Shown here: one piece after another, positions 28,385-39,038 of the stretch
How the letters are laid out: each line of letters starts with the position of its first letter
How positions within the stretch are numbered: position 1 is the stretch's first letter
Origin: Himantopus leucocephalus
Lineage: Eukaryota; Chordata; Aves; Charadriiformes; Recurvirostridae
Direction: 5' to 3'
Assembly: GCA_003993805.1 (NCBI GenBank)
Contig: RSEF01000006.1
Span: forward strand, 23,141,676 to 23,205,675
Length of the DNA: 64,000 bases
Position numbers and translations under genes: made by a program
Notes under the pieces: model-generated
Databases searched by the model: none
What the model was told of the DNA's origin: nothing
Seen by the model: only the letters and a program-made list of their open reading frames with translations

Positions 28385-28830
28385 TTGGGAGTGCTGAGGC
28401 ACAGTCAGCCACCTCAGGAGGTCTCAGTTGCCCAGGGCACCCCCTGCCTCTCTGGTTGTGCCCAGGGCATCTGAGGACCCCCCAGCTTTCCTCTGGCCTC
28501 ATGCTGAGGCTCCTCCAAGGCCTCACCTGCACTCCATAGTGGCTGCATTGCAGCCTGGCCACCAGCCCTGTTGCCCCAGGCCCCCCCACTGCCCCGGGGC
28601 CGGCCTTCTCACCATGGCCTGGCCTGGCAACCACCAGGCTGTGACTGGGCTCGGCTACCATCACCAGGACTGACCCTCACCTCAATCTACCACCTCTCAT
28701 TCCCCACCCGGCTTCATCACCACCACTGAGGCTGCCCTGGCGGCCCCCCGCCTGCCCCGCTCCCCGGCTGGGGGCAGTGGGACGGGCCCTGCCTGGGGAG
28801 GCCCCAGCCCTTGGCCATCCTGGCAAGAAC
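28385..28830. other. GC-rich, C-skewed island inside an intron
   Basis: A roughly 440-bp block of about two-thirds G+C by eye, set in an AT-rich intron, with sharp changes in composition at both sides. The plus strand has many C runs (for example near 28577 and 28740-28765), so the minus strand has G runs that could form quadruplexes. CpG occurs mainly in the right half (about 28595-28785), while the left half is dominated by CCTC, CTGG and CAGG words. Open frames on both strands here (28380-28664 minus, 28428-28673 plus) show no recognisable domain and fit compositional bias. It may be an unrecognised repeat or an old retroposed copy; I cannot identify it. Confidence 0.6.
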
Positions 28831-29704
28831 CTGTTGTCTATATGACTTCTCTTATATTTTGAATACCATACAGCAGGATAACAACTTCTTTGTTTTACTG
28901 TTATAAGATTATTGAATGAAACATTAAATATATTTTATATATACATATGAAATTATCTAGTCTTTTAAAGTTGCTCCAGCCCGTTCTTCCTGTGGCATGT
29001 TTTGTGCGCCATTTGACAGCAAGGCAGACTTAAGAAGATCAAAACAAAGGTAACCATCCTGGTGTTTTCCTGACCTTGAAATTAGTCATTCCACAACCTC
29101 ATAGAACTGGAAAAACATTTTTGTCTTCCAAAAATGATGTAGAGTGACAGTCATGGCTCCCAAGTAGCTTTTCAATGTATAGGGAACACAGATGTGCATG
29201 TGTTACACGACTGACACAGTTTCTAGAGGTTCTTTTTTTTTCAGAAATCATATTATAAGCTAGCAGCTACCTAAACTTCGGGGGTTTTATTTGCTGTTGT
29301 TTAAAATAAAGAAAGCAGATGCAATTTCTGTGAGACAGTTTGCTGGCTGGCCTCCCAAAGGAACAGAAGTGTTTGGTATTGCATGAGACGACGCCAGAAA
29401 AATTCCACAGCTTTGTTTATTTACAAATTGCGCTCAATAGTAAACTAATTCTCCTACAGAAACCTATAAGAAGCAAAAAAATAAAGCATGCCAAAAAGGT
29501 TAGTGACACAGATCTACATCTGAGTACACAGAATTACTGTTTACAGTAATGTCAACAGCTTCCTGAACCAGTGACAAGAAAAAAAAAAGACCTTTGGCAT
29601 TTGACATTTAAAAGAAATTTAAGTATAAAGCAACAGAGCCCCCCTAGCTGTCACATTGCAAAATACTTCTAAAAGGCACATTATTGTCCCTATGTATTTA
29701 ATAT

Positions 29705-29726
29705 GAATAAATAAATAAATAAATAT
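29705..29726. repeat. AAAT microsatellite
   Basis: Five consecutive AAAT units in an AT-rich intron. Confidence 0.9.
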
Positions 29727-30735
29727 TTTAAGCAAATTTCATTCTTTTATGTAAACAGGAATTAAATAAAAAACTTCCTTTAGAAGACAGTTCAATATAT
29801 TTTTGTCTTTGTTTGAAAGACTGCTTTTGAAAAATATACAGTGAGGGAATAAAGGCTATTACGTTATTTGGCTTAATCTATATATTTTTTTTTTAACGTA
29901 GTACTGAATTCACTTTTAAACAGTGTCTTTGTGTAAATGCAGTGGAAAATGGAGAAAATAATAAAGGTTGTTTAAAATCAGTCAACAAGCAAACCAACCC
30001 AAGGAGTAATAAGGCTTTAAAATATTTATCTAAAATTCTAAAAGGATAAGTTTCAAGCTTCTGATTTAGATGCATTTCTGCTATTTAGATGTTGAAACTG
30101 GCAAAAAGTTTCTCAGTATCCAAATGACAACCCTCCAGTATCTAAATGACAAATTCATATAGATGGAGGCCAAGGAATAAGAACACTTATTTCATACAGC
30201 TTGCTTCTAAAAATCTAAAGCTAACCACCAATTGGTAATCTTTATGACAAGATACACCTTTTTTGATCATTTTCTAAATCCCCTAGAATCTAGAATCCCC
30301 TCTGAAAGGCAAAAAATCTTCAGACAACAAGGGAGGATGTTGTGTTTTCTCTTATTAAAATTTTCACGTACTCAATTGGACCTTTCAAAATAAACCCATT
30401 TACTACAGTGAAAACAGTAGAAACTGAGTGAATAGTAAGAACACTAGAAAGATAGTATTGTAAACAGCCTATTGTAAGAATGAACACAATAAATCAAAGT
30501 CAAGAAAAAACACTTTTTAATACCATCAGTGATACTCAAAAAAATATTTTGGTCTTCCAAATAGAATCCAGGAGAAGAAAAAAAAATAATCACACAATCT
30601 ATGTAAATCAGCTACACTGTGTATCTGGCTTACACAATCTCGCTTCTCTGTATACTAGTTGAGTATAAAAATTGTGAAGAAAAATGACATTTTAGAAATA
30701 AATTCTGACAAAAACTTTGTAATTTTATGAAATAC

Positions 30736-30897
30736 CTTTGATATAACTTGAATATTGCTGGTCAGTATTTGACTAGCAATGTGTTCCACACATCGTACAA
30801 TCCTGGTGCAGGCTTTGTCTTCCTTTTGAGCCATCCACAACACATGGTCATCGACCAACATTATATTGCTGGCAATTTCAATAAGAGCATCCCCAAT
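30736..30897 (-). CDS. ADGRA1: ADGRA-family exon: second GAIN-region exon
   Basis: This 162-nt, phase-0 exon of 54 codons follows a CTTCCAG acceptor and ends at a GTATTT donor, a weaker match to consensus than its neighbours. The translation IGDALIEIASNIMLVDDHVLW then MAQKEDKACTRIV is the most conserved part of the ectodomain in the family. It agrees with ADGRA2 at LVD and QxEDKAC, and with ADGRA3 at IASNIML. Cysteines are at exon residues 30 and 36. The end, NIQVISK, joins VSRNIALEAF of the next exon exactly where paralogues read HIS-VNARNVALEAY. No further coding exon is therefore needed in the 5 kb intron that follows. Confidence 0.94.
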
Positions 30898-33773
30898 CTG
30901 GAAGAGAAAAAAAAACTAGAATAGCATTGTCTGGAAAACTCACAAAAATGGGAAAAAAGCACAGAAGAGTATAACTAAAAGCAGGCACCTTATTTCTCTT
31001 AGTAACCATCATTCAAAGACAGTTTTGATTCTACTAAGAAAATTAAATGGGTTGAAAAATAAAGACCAAGAAGAGTGCAACTGACTTCAAGGAAAAGCAT
31101 TTTTAGTCACAATTTTAGAGCTTATCTTTGAGATACACCACAAAAATTGAGTCTCTCGTTGGGCAATAAATGGAATCCCAGAATTACCACCATCTTTCTT
31201 GGATATTTTAATTCACTCTTGTGGCTAACGCAAAGTGATAAATCTCTGTTTTGCGAAATAACATTTTGCAGATTTTGGTAAGTATGACTATGTGTTTCAA
31301 ATTTTTTTCAGTATATTACATTTAGAAAGGGTAAACATCACTGTGAATATGTTTTGGTGATCATTTAAAATTAAATTGAATTGAAAATATTTACTTTTTA
31401 AGATTCTAATACTTTATTTGAGATTTCAAAATTAACATTACCATTATTTTTGAAGGCAAAATATGCCAAAGATATACAAGGTTGTTGCAAATAAACGTCA
31501 ATAAAAGTGTATACAGTAGAGACAAAAAGACTGAGAGAAATATAGCTAAAGAAAAGTTCAAGAGACTAAAAAGTGAAACTAACAGAAACAGAAGAATAAG
31601 GCAAATACACAGATAATTCAGTGGGATGGAAAACAGAAATTCAGCAATGGTGGAAAAGGTTTAATGAATGACTGAGGTTATGAAGTCAGTTCTGCGTTTT
31701 CAATAAAAAATACATAAATTTCACATGCATTGCAAGGGAATTAGAAATAATGAGACTATATGTGAAATTTTGTGTGGCTGTTCCTGAAATATTTAATCTA
31801 ATTTTGAGAACATAATTTCTAGATGGCTTTTGACAATGTGACAAACAGAGTTATTGATACAATGAATAATAATAATACACATTAAGAGACTGGAGTGATT
31901 TATGAGAAAAGATTAAAGCATACACTAATCAGCTAAGCAATAACTAACTGAGGGCAGAACAATAGTCTATAAATATACAAAAGGGGAGAAATAAAGAGAG
32001 GAAGTAATTTACATTATAATTAAATGCATTAATGAAGAGTAAAGGAATGGCATTAAAAACCGCAAAAATTTGGGCTAATATGTGTATATCTTCCTGGCAA
32101 AATATGTCGTACATTACAAATATGTCCCCAGTGCAGCTGCTGAAGCTCTCTTGTTTGAGAGGTAAACAACTAGATAGGACAAAGTACCACTAACTTTTAA
32201 AAAATGAATAATCCTGTGCTGACTGGTAGAGGCACGCCCTAGAGACGATGTACAGAATCTGTACTAGTTTAGCTAAAATGCTTCTTAAATTATTTTGATA
32301 AATCACAGAAAGCCTCTGTGTATGTATTTTCATTAATTTCTAATGGTTTTATATAAACATACCTTCAGCTGCTAGTCAATTCCAAACCAGTATACCTTTG
32401 CTCATATGTTGCCTTGTACGAAATGAAGTTCAATCCTATTTATAATTACATGAGTGCAGCTTCATGTGTAAAACTACTGACATTTTAATTTCCCATGTAT
32501 TTTTGTACCTTTTGTACCTTATGAGTGAGACTTAAGAAATGGGTGTTAGTAAAGAGCTCGATGAATGAGGAACCTACTTGGTGAACCTGAGAGATAGAAA
32601 AAAATGTAAAACAGAAGGACACAGAGACAAATTAGCAGAAATGTTCTAAATTATGAAAACAATAAGGGATTATGAAGTAAGAGATGTAGAGATAAGTGGT
32701 GGAGATGGAGATGCTTTGATACTGAAAACCAGAAACTGAAACCTATTTGAAAAGTGGAAGAAATCAATTAAAAGATTAGAGATGGTGCTCACATTTAATA
32801 GATAATGCATCAGCTACTAGAAAAAAAAATGCATCAGCTACTAGAAAAAACAAAGAGGCTTTATGGATAAATCCAACTGTTTCTTTTGGACAGTAAATTT
32901 TTGTTTTGTCAGGAAGCAGTAAGATCTTATCAGAATTTTGAGCTGAAATACAGTTGTAGCTTTGAAACATGATTCTTGGAGAGCACTTAATAATACACTT
33001 TGAGTCTGGCGTATAATGATGACATTGAAGTTGGAGGCTTTCTCAAATTGGCACTAAAATGTTAACTGTTTCAATCCCCAGAGCCAGAATGGAATAAACA
33101 TTGCCAAACCAAAAGAAAACAAATGTTTTAACTATAGCTATCATGTGTACAAATATTACAGGTTATGAAATCTTTATGCAAGCAGTTACTCTGAAAATTA
33201 ACAGTAAAAACTATGATGAACATTACTGTTCTCCATAAAAACCTATTTTTCCCAGAGGGTTTACATAACTCTCTGATTAGATTTCCCTGTAAAAATACCA
33301 TACATTCTGCTAAAAGTTTCTGTAGGAAGTTGTACTTAAAGACACATTATCTTCCCATCACATGAAGCGATACGTGCTTTCGAAACTCAGTGAAAACCTC
33401 CTGATGAAACGGAGAAAACAAAAGAAGCATGTGTAACTCCAGTGGCCAGATGGAGAGGCACCTTGAGTTCATTCTAATATGTTAGACATGGTAGAAATTA
33501 AAATGAAAAATAAAATTAAAGAAGTGGCTTATTGAAAACCAGTTTTTATTCCTGAGCAGCAATGCCTTTGTCAGTCAGGTGAGATGGCTTAGTTGTCCTT
33601 TTTGGCATAAAGAAACATATCACAGTATATGCAGAACATTTGCAATCAGAATACCAGCAATCAATTTTAGAAGCTACTCTTCAGTGTGTGCCTGCATACA
33701 TTAAGAACAGGGCCAGATGTGAAGACTTCACTTTTAAGTGACACTTTTTTTCAGCATAGAGAAGATATCTTAC
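30898..33773 (-). other. Intron between first and second GAIN exons
   Basis: A 2.9 kb GT-AG intron. Apart from the 24-bp duplication at 32804 I see only AT-rich DNA. Confidence 0.85.
32804..32850. repeat. 24-bp tandem duplication
   Basis: AATGCATCAGCTACTAG followed by an A run occurs at 32804 and again at 32828. The copies differ only in the length of the last A run. Confidence 0.9.
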
Positions 33774-33923
33774 ATCTTCAACTTCATCCACGAAGACAAT
33801 TAACTTTTCCATTATATAAGCCAAATATATTACATCCATTTTATCCACAAAGTGGGAAGCACCTCTTGTGTAGGCTGTCAGCTGGCGGGAAAATTCAAGC
33901 ACGGTTGTCAAATTGATGTGCAT
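33774..33923 (-). CDS. ADGRA1: ADGRA-family exon: first GAIN-region exon (helical subdomain A)
   Basis: This 150-nt, phase-0 exon of exactly 50 codons lies between a TTTTCAG acceptor and a GTAAGA donor. The first codon is ATG, an internal methionine that aligns with the Met-Pro of ADGRA2 and ADGRA3 (MPIN, MPLN), not a translation start. MHINLTT has a sequon. HFVDKMDVIYLAYIMEK matches the conserved family helix (F-S-D-x-MDV-x-x-x-A-x-MI-x-K in paralogues). The end, FVDEVED, has the ADGRA2 length and is two residues shorter than ADGRA3. The exon encodes part of the helical subdomain A of the GAIN fold, which precedes the autoproteolysis site. Skipping this exon alone would keep the reading frame. 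Confidence 0.92.
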
Positions 33924-35292
33924 CTGAAAATACATCAGAATTGTTAGGTGTAAAAAATCATCTAGCTCTACTCTTTTTTAAAAGCTAGAGACCACATCCA
34001 TTTGTATAACACTTGCTATAATTTCACATGCAGTTACATGCATCAGTAGTGCCAAGGACATAAATTTCAGGGGCATATGAATGTATCTTCAGCATTACGT
34101 CTTAGAATTCCTTGCTGCTATCTGATGACACCACCACAATAGGCCAACAAATTTTGAAGATTTTTGTCTATTTTTAATAGACTGTAACTAACTGGCCTCA
34201 TAAAGTATTATACCAAGCAGCTAACCTTGCCTTGCCTGTATCTTTAGATCATCGTGACAACAACAGTATCAGTGGGGGTTCATATATACAGTGGTGCATG
34301 GGGCGAGAACAAAGGACAGTGGTAGTAAGCTGAAAGAAGAGAAGTTCAGACTGGTTATGAAAAAATTTTTTTCTGCCATAAGGATAGTCAGGAATTTGAA
34401 CAGGTTACCCCCAGAGGTTGTGCAGCCTCCATCCTCAGCGCTTTCAAAGACCTGAGCGGCTAAAGTCCTGAGAAACCTGGTCTAACCCCATTGCTTACCT
34501 CACTTTGAGCAGGAGAATGGACTGGATTCTAGAGACCTTTCTTCCAAACAGAATTCTTGTATTAGCCTGTGACTCCACTGGCTCTTTTAATATAGTAATT
34601 ATTCTTATTTAATTATGAACACATCTGAAAATAAACTTCCTATGGTGTTATCTAGCACTACTGAATGGGAAGAAATGATCAAGGAAACTGAAAGTGGTAA
34701 AAGTTAGCATGGCAGTTACAGGTTTGTGCCATCCTCCATGCTTTTCCCTGTTATGCTCTTCTTTTAATCATTAATTTCTATCCATTTACTTTTTCATCTC
34801 ATTCTCCCTTTTACTTATCCATAGGAAACCATTTAGGTACTGCTTTTTTGGAAGATGTTGAAAAGGCATTCCAAAGTAAGCTTCATTTCTGCAGCCCTTT
34901 TAAATATATTATGGACAATGACAATGAGGAAAGGCATTTCAGCTGACAAGTGTCTGATACAGGACTTCAAGTGAAATTAACACCTTTCTGGTAAAAATGG
35001 ATGTGGTGAAGACAAAGAAGGAACTGAAGTGAAGCACCGATGACCCTGACAACCTTACTAATGGTCATGTAGACTCCAGGCACCCAGAGAAAAAAAATAA
35101 TTAAAATAAAGGCAATAAATGCTGTACACTTGTTCCTACTACACCTTCGATTACCAAACACGTTGCCTTCCAAGTAAAACATTTTGTTAAAAGTCCAACT
35201 GTCTCGAACTTGTGGCTGAGCAGCCATTTTCTTGTGAGCTGTTCAATACAATCAGTACTAGAGAAAGGAAGCCCTGGAATTCATAACATTAC
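33924..35292 (-). other. Intron between HormR exon and first GAIN exon
   Basis: A 1.4 kb GT-AG intron containing a diverged sense CR1 fragment. The 86-codon minus-strand frame at 34967-35227 has a hydrophobic stretch but no family match and lies wholly in the intron. Confidence 0.85.
34295..34545 (+). mobile_element. CR1 LINE 3' fragment, diverged
   Basis: GAAGAGAAGTTCAGACTGG, then AGGTTACCCCCAGAGGTTG, TGCAGCCTCCATCCTCAG and CACTTTGAGCAGGAGAATGG follow the order of the CR1 3' region in sense orientation, with many substitutions. The typical tail is eroded. It lies in the intron between the HormR exon and the first GAIN exon. Edges are approximate. Confidence 0.75.
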
Positions 35293-35491
35293 CTGACTAA
35301 AAGCATGAAGAACTTGAGTGACTTCTTGTGAATAAGGACATTCAGAATAGTTTTCTTCATCCCATCGTCCAGTTCGATTACATTTACGCCATGCCTTAGA
35401 CTCTTCTGCACCATTGTGAAAGGCAATGGATTTAAATGAATACTGGAGACAGGGGTGGTAAGCAGTTATCCCAGCCAAAGTTTTGGGCCAT
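35293..35491 (-). CDS. ADGRA1: ADGRA-family exon: HormR (hormone-receptor) motif
   Basis: This 199-nt exon (1 nt + 66 codons) has a TTCATAG acceptor and a GTAATG donor. The first base completes the Arg of the highly conserved RWPKTLAGITAY block. The HormR cysteines are visible at exon residues 14 (HPC), 37 (RKC) and 51 (SEC), with the conserved tryptophan in GRW. Together with the YC of the preceding exon they complete the domain. The exon codes exactly 66 residues, as I recall for ADGRA2; ADGRA3 has one more. The CLQYSF block also resembles ADGRA2, whereas SKAWRKC and the HAFSQ end resemble ADGRA3. Sequons occur at CNRT and ENYS. In relatives this motif links the Ig domain to the GAIN region; its ligand role is not settled. 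Confidence 0.93.
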
Positions 35492-38400
35492 CTATGAAAA
35501 TCATGATAATAAAATATTACAACATGAAACTTCTTATTTAAAGGCAACTTACAATATAGCAACAATATGCAGAATATATGAGAAAAAAAGATTATTTAAA
35601 ATTTTACCATTTTATGTTCTATCATGGATTACTTTGTTTCTTTGGAAAATGTCAAAATTATACAGTTTTGAGTCTGGCTGGTCACACATTAATTCTGCAT
35701 TAATTCCAGGAAGGTGTTTGGTGTTCAGGAAAAATATATGGATGGCATTTTCCCTACATTCATTTTTGCAGATTGCACAAAGCAGAGCAGTAAATCCATA
35801 AAGCAAAAAAACCCCAACCTATTACTAAGTGCTGTAAAAGCTAAATGCTCAAAATCTACATGACAGTCTTTACTTTGCATTTTGACTCAACGCTACAAAG
35901 GCCGCTCTGCCACAACATCCCAAAAAGCAAAAATCCCTGAATGTGTCAGAAACCAATAAACAAAATTTCAGCAGAAATTATGTCTCGTGGAGGCGGGAGG
36001 AGCTAGCCCTCAAAAATTAACTATTCAGGTATACATGACTGATGCACTGTGATTCCAAAACAGGTTTTGAAAACGAACTATAAGTCAAGAGCAGCCAGAA
36101 TTGTTCTATTTAGCTCATGGGTCTACTATACAATCCTCATTTTCTATGTATCTATCTGCTGCATTCTCTAGAACGGCACAACTGGCTTCTATTTCTTTGG
36201 GTACCAAATCCGTTGTCATTTCCAGGCTAGTACAGACATAGCAGGATCAGGCAATTGGGAGAAATCAAACAAAAGCAGAGGCATCAAAAAGTCAGCATGT
36301 CTGGATACGATGCGGTTCTTGCTTTAATTGCACTGATGTAATGACTGAACCCAACCAATCATAAAAATATTCTGCCTGCCAGTGAAGCCACACCTTGACA
36401 ATCAGCCTTTGCTCAAACACACATATTAGCCCCTCTTAGTTATACCATGCAGATCCATTTGGACATTGTTACACAATATACTGACAGGTTTGGGGCTATG
36501 TAAGTTTTCCTCGTTTCAAGCAAAGAAAAGGTAAGAATAATAATATTTTTATATGTCATAGCTAACTGTCACCGGAATAATTCATTTTGTGATGTAAAAA
36601 CAGTTGATGCAAAATGAAACATGAAAGGACCTTCACAAAAATTGCAGTATGTACAATAGCGTTTTCTCCTTTTGCCTCTGGGCTGAAATATTATTTTAGT
36701 AAAACATTTGCATTAATGCAATTGGGCCACGCCTCAAAAGTAAAACTAAAGAGACAATTCTGACACTGGTATTAGCACAGGTAGCAGAATCTGGCCTTTA
36801 TGAATTGGAATGATAGGAAGTAATAACATTACCATTTATATTTCAGAATGATCTTACGGAGTGCTGGAAAACAAAATATGAGCAAAAATATGACCATCAT
36901 AAAGAAGAACCCTTAGCACATAAGGTGAGTTCATTCTGACTTACAGTGCCTAATTCTTACTGCAGTTATGCAGTTACAAATACCACCTCGGCTGGTCCAC
37001 TGAGAGAATCACACTTCCCTAACAGTTGATGCTTTGTTCCTTTTTTTTCCCCAATAAAAGCACTGTTCTTTCTAGCTTTGCTTTTGTGGTTCAACTCTTT
37101 CTACTTACATACTTGCTATTTTACTAAAACTTCAAAACCTTTCTAAGAAAAATACCTGGTGTGACAGCTGCATCTCTGAGGATAAACCTTTGGAACAATT
37201 TCAAGTGCTAATGCTGAGTTTGAGGCTGATAAATTCTCTATAATATTAAATTCATTACCTCAAATGCCAAAAGAATCTATGGACTCAGCATCATTTTGAT
37301 ATACATTTTTAAAAAAAATTTACATGTATTTCTAGAAAGATGATCAATAGGGAGTGAAATGGGCACTCCTGTTCTTGTGATTTATATAAAATGACAAAAA
37401 TGCCCCTGGTGTTAGTCTGTGCAGTCTGTAGAATTTATATATATTTATTTATGAAGAAAATGATGCCATTTTATGGCAAAAACATGAACTTCAGAAAGTT
37501 GTCATCTAAAAGATTCACTATGTGTTATTTGATAGGAAGTATATATATTTCAAAAGATCTAATTAAAATTCATTTAAGCACGTCCACTATGAGAAAACAG
37601 AATAGCAGTTTTCGTGATGACAAAAAAAAAAACACCTATAAGTGAGATTATCAAAGATCTCTAATGGATTTTAATCCATATATATATGGATTAAATATGT
37701 ATATAAATATACGTTCAGCATGGTATACTCACTGGAACTGATGTTAACACATAATAAAATAGCTTTGTAGTAAAGAGAAAACAGATTATGTGAGCTGGTT
37801 TCTCCACTTCTTTCTAACTCATTCCTTTATTTTTATTTAAAAACAAGAAATAGTAGTAAAAGCACTTTGAAAAAGTTTTAAAGGTAACTTAAAAATGAAG
37901 AGAGGCTTTCAGGTCAGAATTATTTGCAGATAGTTCTGGTGTTTAAGAGAAGCTTCCTCTCTCATCTACTTTTCCTTTCATTAACTATTCAAGCTGAATT
38001 CTTATTATAATTCTCTTGGTGACAAATTACCTTCTTGATTTCTCAATGGGAAAGCCATCATACATCAGTGTTATTGTCAAGCAGGTAATTATATTTTAAG
38101 AGCTTTATGCATATCATTGAAGTATTTTAGAGCTAACTGAAAACAATACCAAATTCTACAGAACTCTCAACTTTTTTTTTCAGTTTATGGATTAAATTAA
38201 AAAAAAAACAACCAGCATATGTACATAAAAGTAAAGGTGAAACGAAAATTACATTTAGTCAACAAAATTGTGCAGACTCTAAGATTCAGATAGCAGGATG
38301 GATGTGTTTTCTAATCATGTGATATATTGGTGGAACCGTGTGTGTCCTTAAGCTCACCTCAAACAATCTATTTATTTTACTACGTAGTTATACTTGCTAT

Positions 38401-38873
38401 TTTGATTCTCTTCAGTGAAATATTTTGCTAACAGTTTTATGTTATTTGTTCCCTCTAATCTCAGCTGAAGAAAACTAGCAGAACTGAAACAGATTAGAAA
38501 AGTACTGATTTAATCTTCTAATGCTTTAATGCAGTGCTATCATATGCTAAAATTCAGAAACGACAAAGGATAGTTTTGAACCGTCTCTCATTTAGCTGTA
38601 AAGAGCCTGTACCTTTTGAATTTTTCTGTAATCTCACACTGAGGAACTGGAAGAAAGATTCTCTGACTTTCACAAACCACTACTGCTCTTGAAGCACTAG
38701 CTGCCATTTCCTATAAAAATCACACAGTGCTCCTCCTTCCTCATATATTACATAAATATGACAAGTAAAATAAGTGACATCTTCGTAACTGACACTGGAG
38801 TATCATGTACGCAAGAATATGGTCTGTATCTACATTAATATATGAATCACACTCCAAAACCAGAAAATCATAC
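35492..38873 (-). other. Intron between second Ig exon and HormR exon
   Basis: A 3.4 kb GT-AG intron with a perfect palindrome at 37670; otherwise nothing recognised. Confidence 0.85.
37670..37695. repeat. 26-bp perfect palindrome
   Basis: The left half TTTAATCCATATA and the right half TATATGGATTAAA are exact reverse complements with no spacer. The sequence is intronic, and no function is evident. Confidence 0.9.
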
Positions 38874-39038
38874 CTGAAATCTCCCTTGTTGTTAATAACT
38901 CTTTCTGCAGGGCAGTAGGGTGCAGCCGTTTCAAGTACCACAATTTCTACTTGTTTCGTGCTATTTCCGTAGGAATTGTTGACTAGACACTCCCAATCTC
39001 CAGTTGCATCAATATCAATGCTGGATAGGATAAGTTCA
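38874..39038 (-). CDS. ADGRA1: ADGRA-family exon: second half of Ig-like domain and start of HormR motif
   Basis: This 165-nt exon (1 nt + 54 codons + 2 nt) lies between a TTATAG acceptor and a GTATGA donor. The first base completes a split Arg codon with the previous exon. [17 protein letters not shown] carries the typical Ig F-strand motif (D-x-G-x-W-x-C in this family), and Cys17 should pair with the B-strand cysteine of the preceding exon. VEIVVLET is the last Ig strand. [14 protein letters not shown] then begins the hormone-receptor motif with its first cysteine. VVLET and YCPAERV follow ADGRA2 rather than the VVLES and YCPPERV of ADGRA3. Sequons are present at NNSY and GNST. The exon is embedded between a 12.3 kb and a 3.4 kb intron. 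Confidence 0.92.

Larger units (their letters stand above)
25766..30735 (-). other. Intron between second and third GAIN exons
   Basis: A 5.0 kb GT-AG intron. It contains the gap-interrupted LTR, the GC-rich island and an unexplained 95-codon open frame (28061-28348). Adjacent exon ends join as paralogues do, so no constitutive exon is missing. Confidence 0.85.

Noticed and set aside
28380..28673. Overlapping 94- and 81-codon frames on both strands of the GC-rich island
   Set aside because: GC-rich DNA has few stops; Pro/Ala/Gly-rich translations on both strands indicate composition, not coding.
33923..33923. ATG at the first base of the first GAIN exon as a translation start
   Set aside because: It follows a good acceptor and aligns to an internal Met of paralogues, so it is not an initiation codon.
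34967..35227. 86-codon minus-strand frame with a hydrophobic stretch, a possible membrane segment next to the HormR exon
   Set aside because: Not part of any ADGRA protein at this position; separated from exons by proper splice sites.
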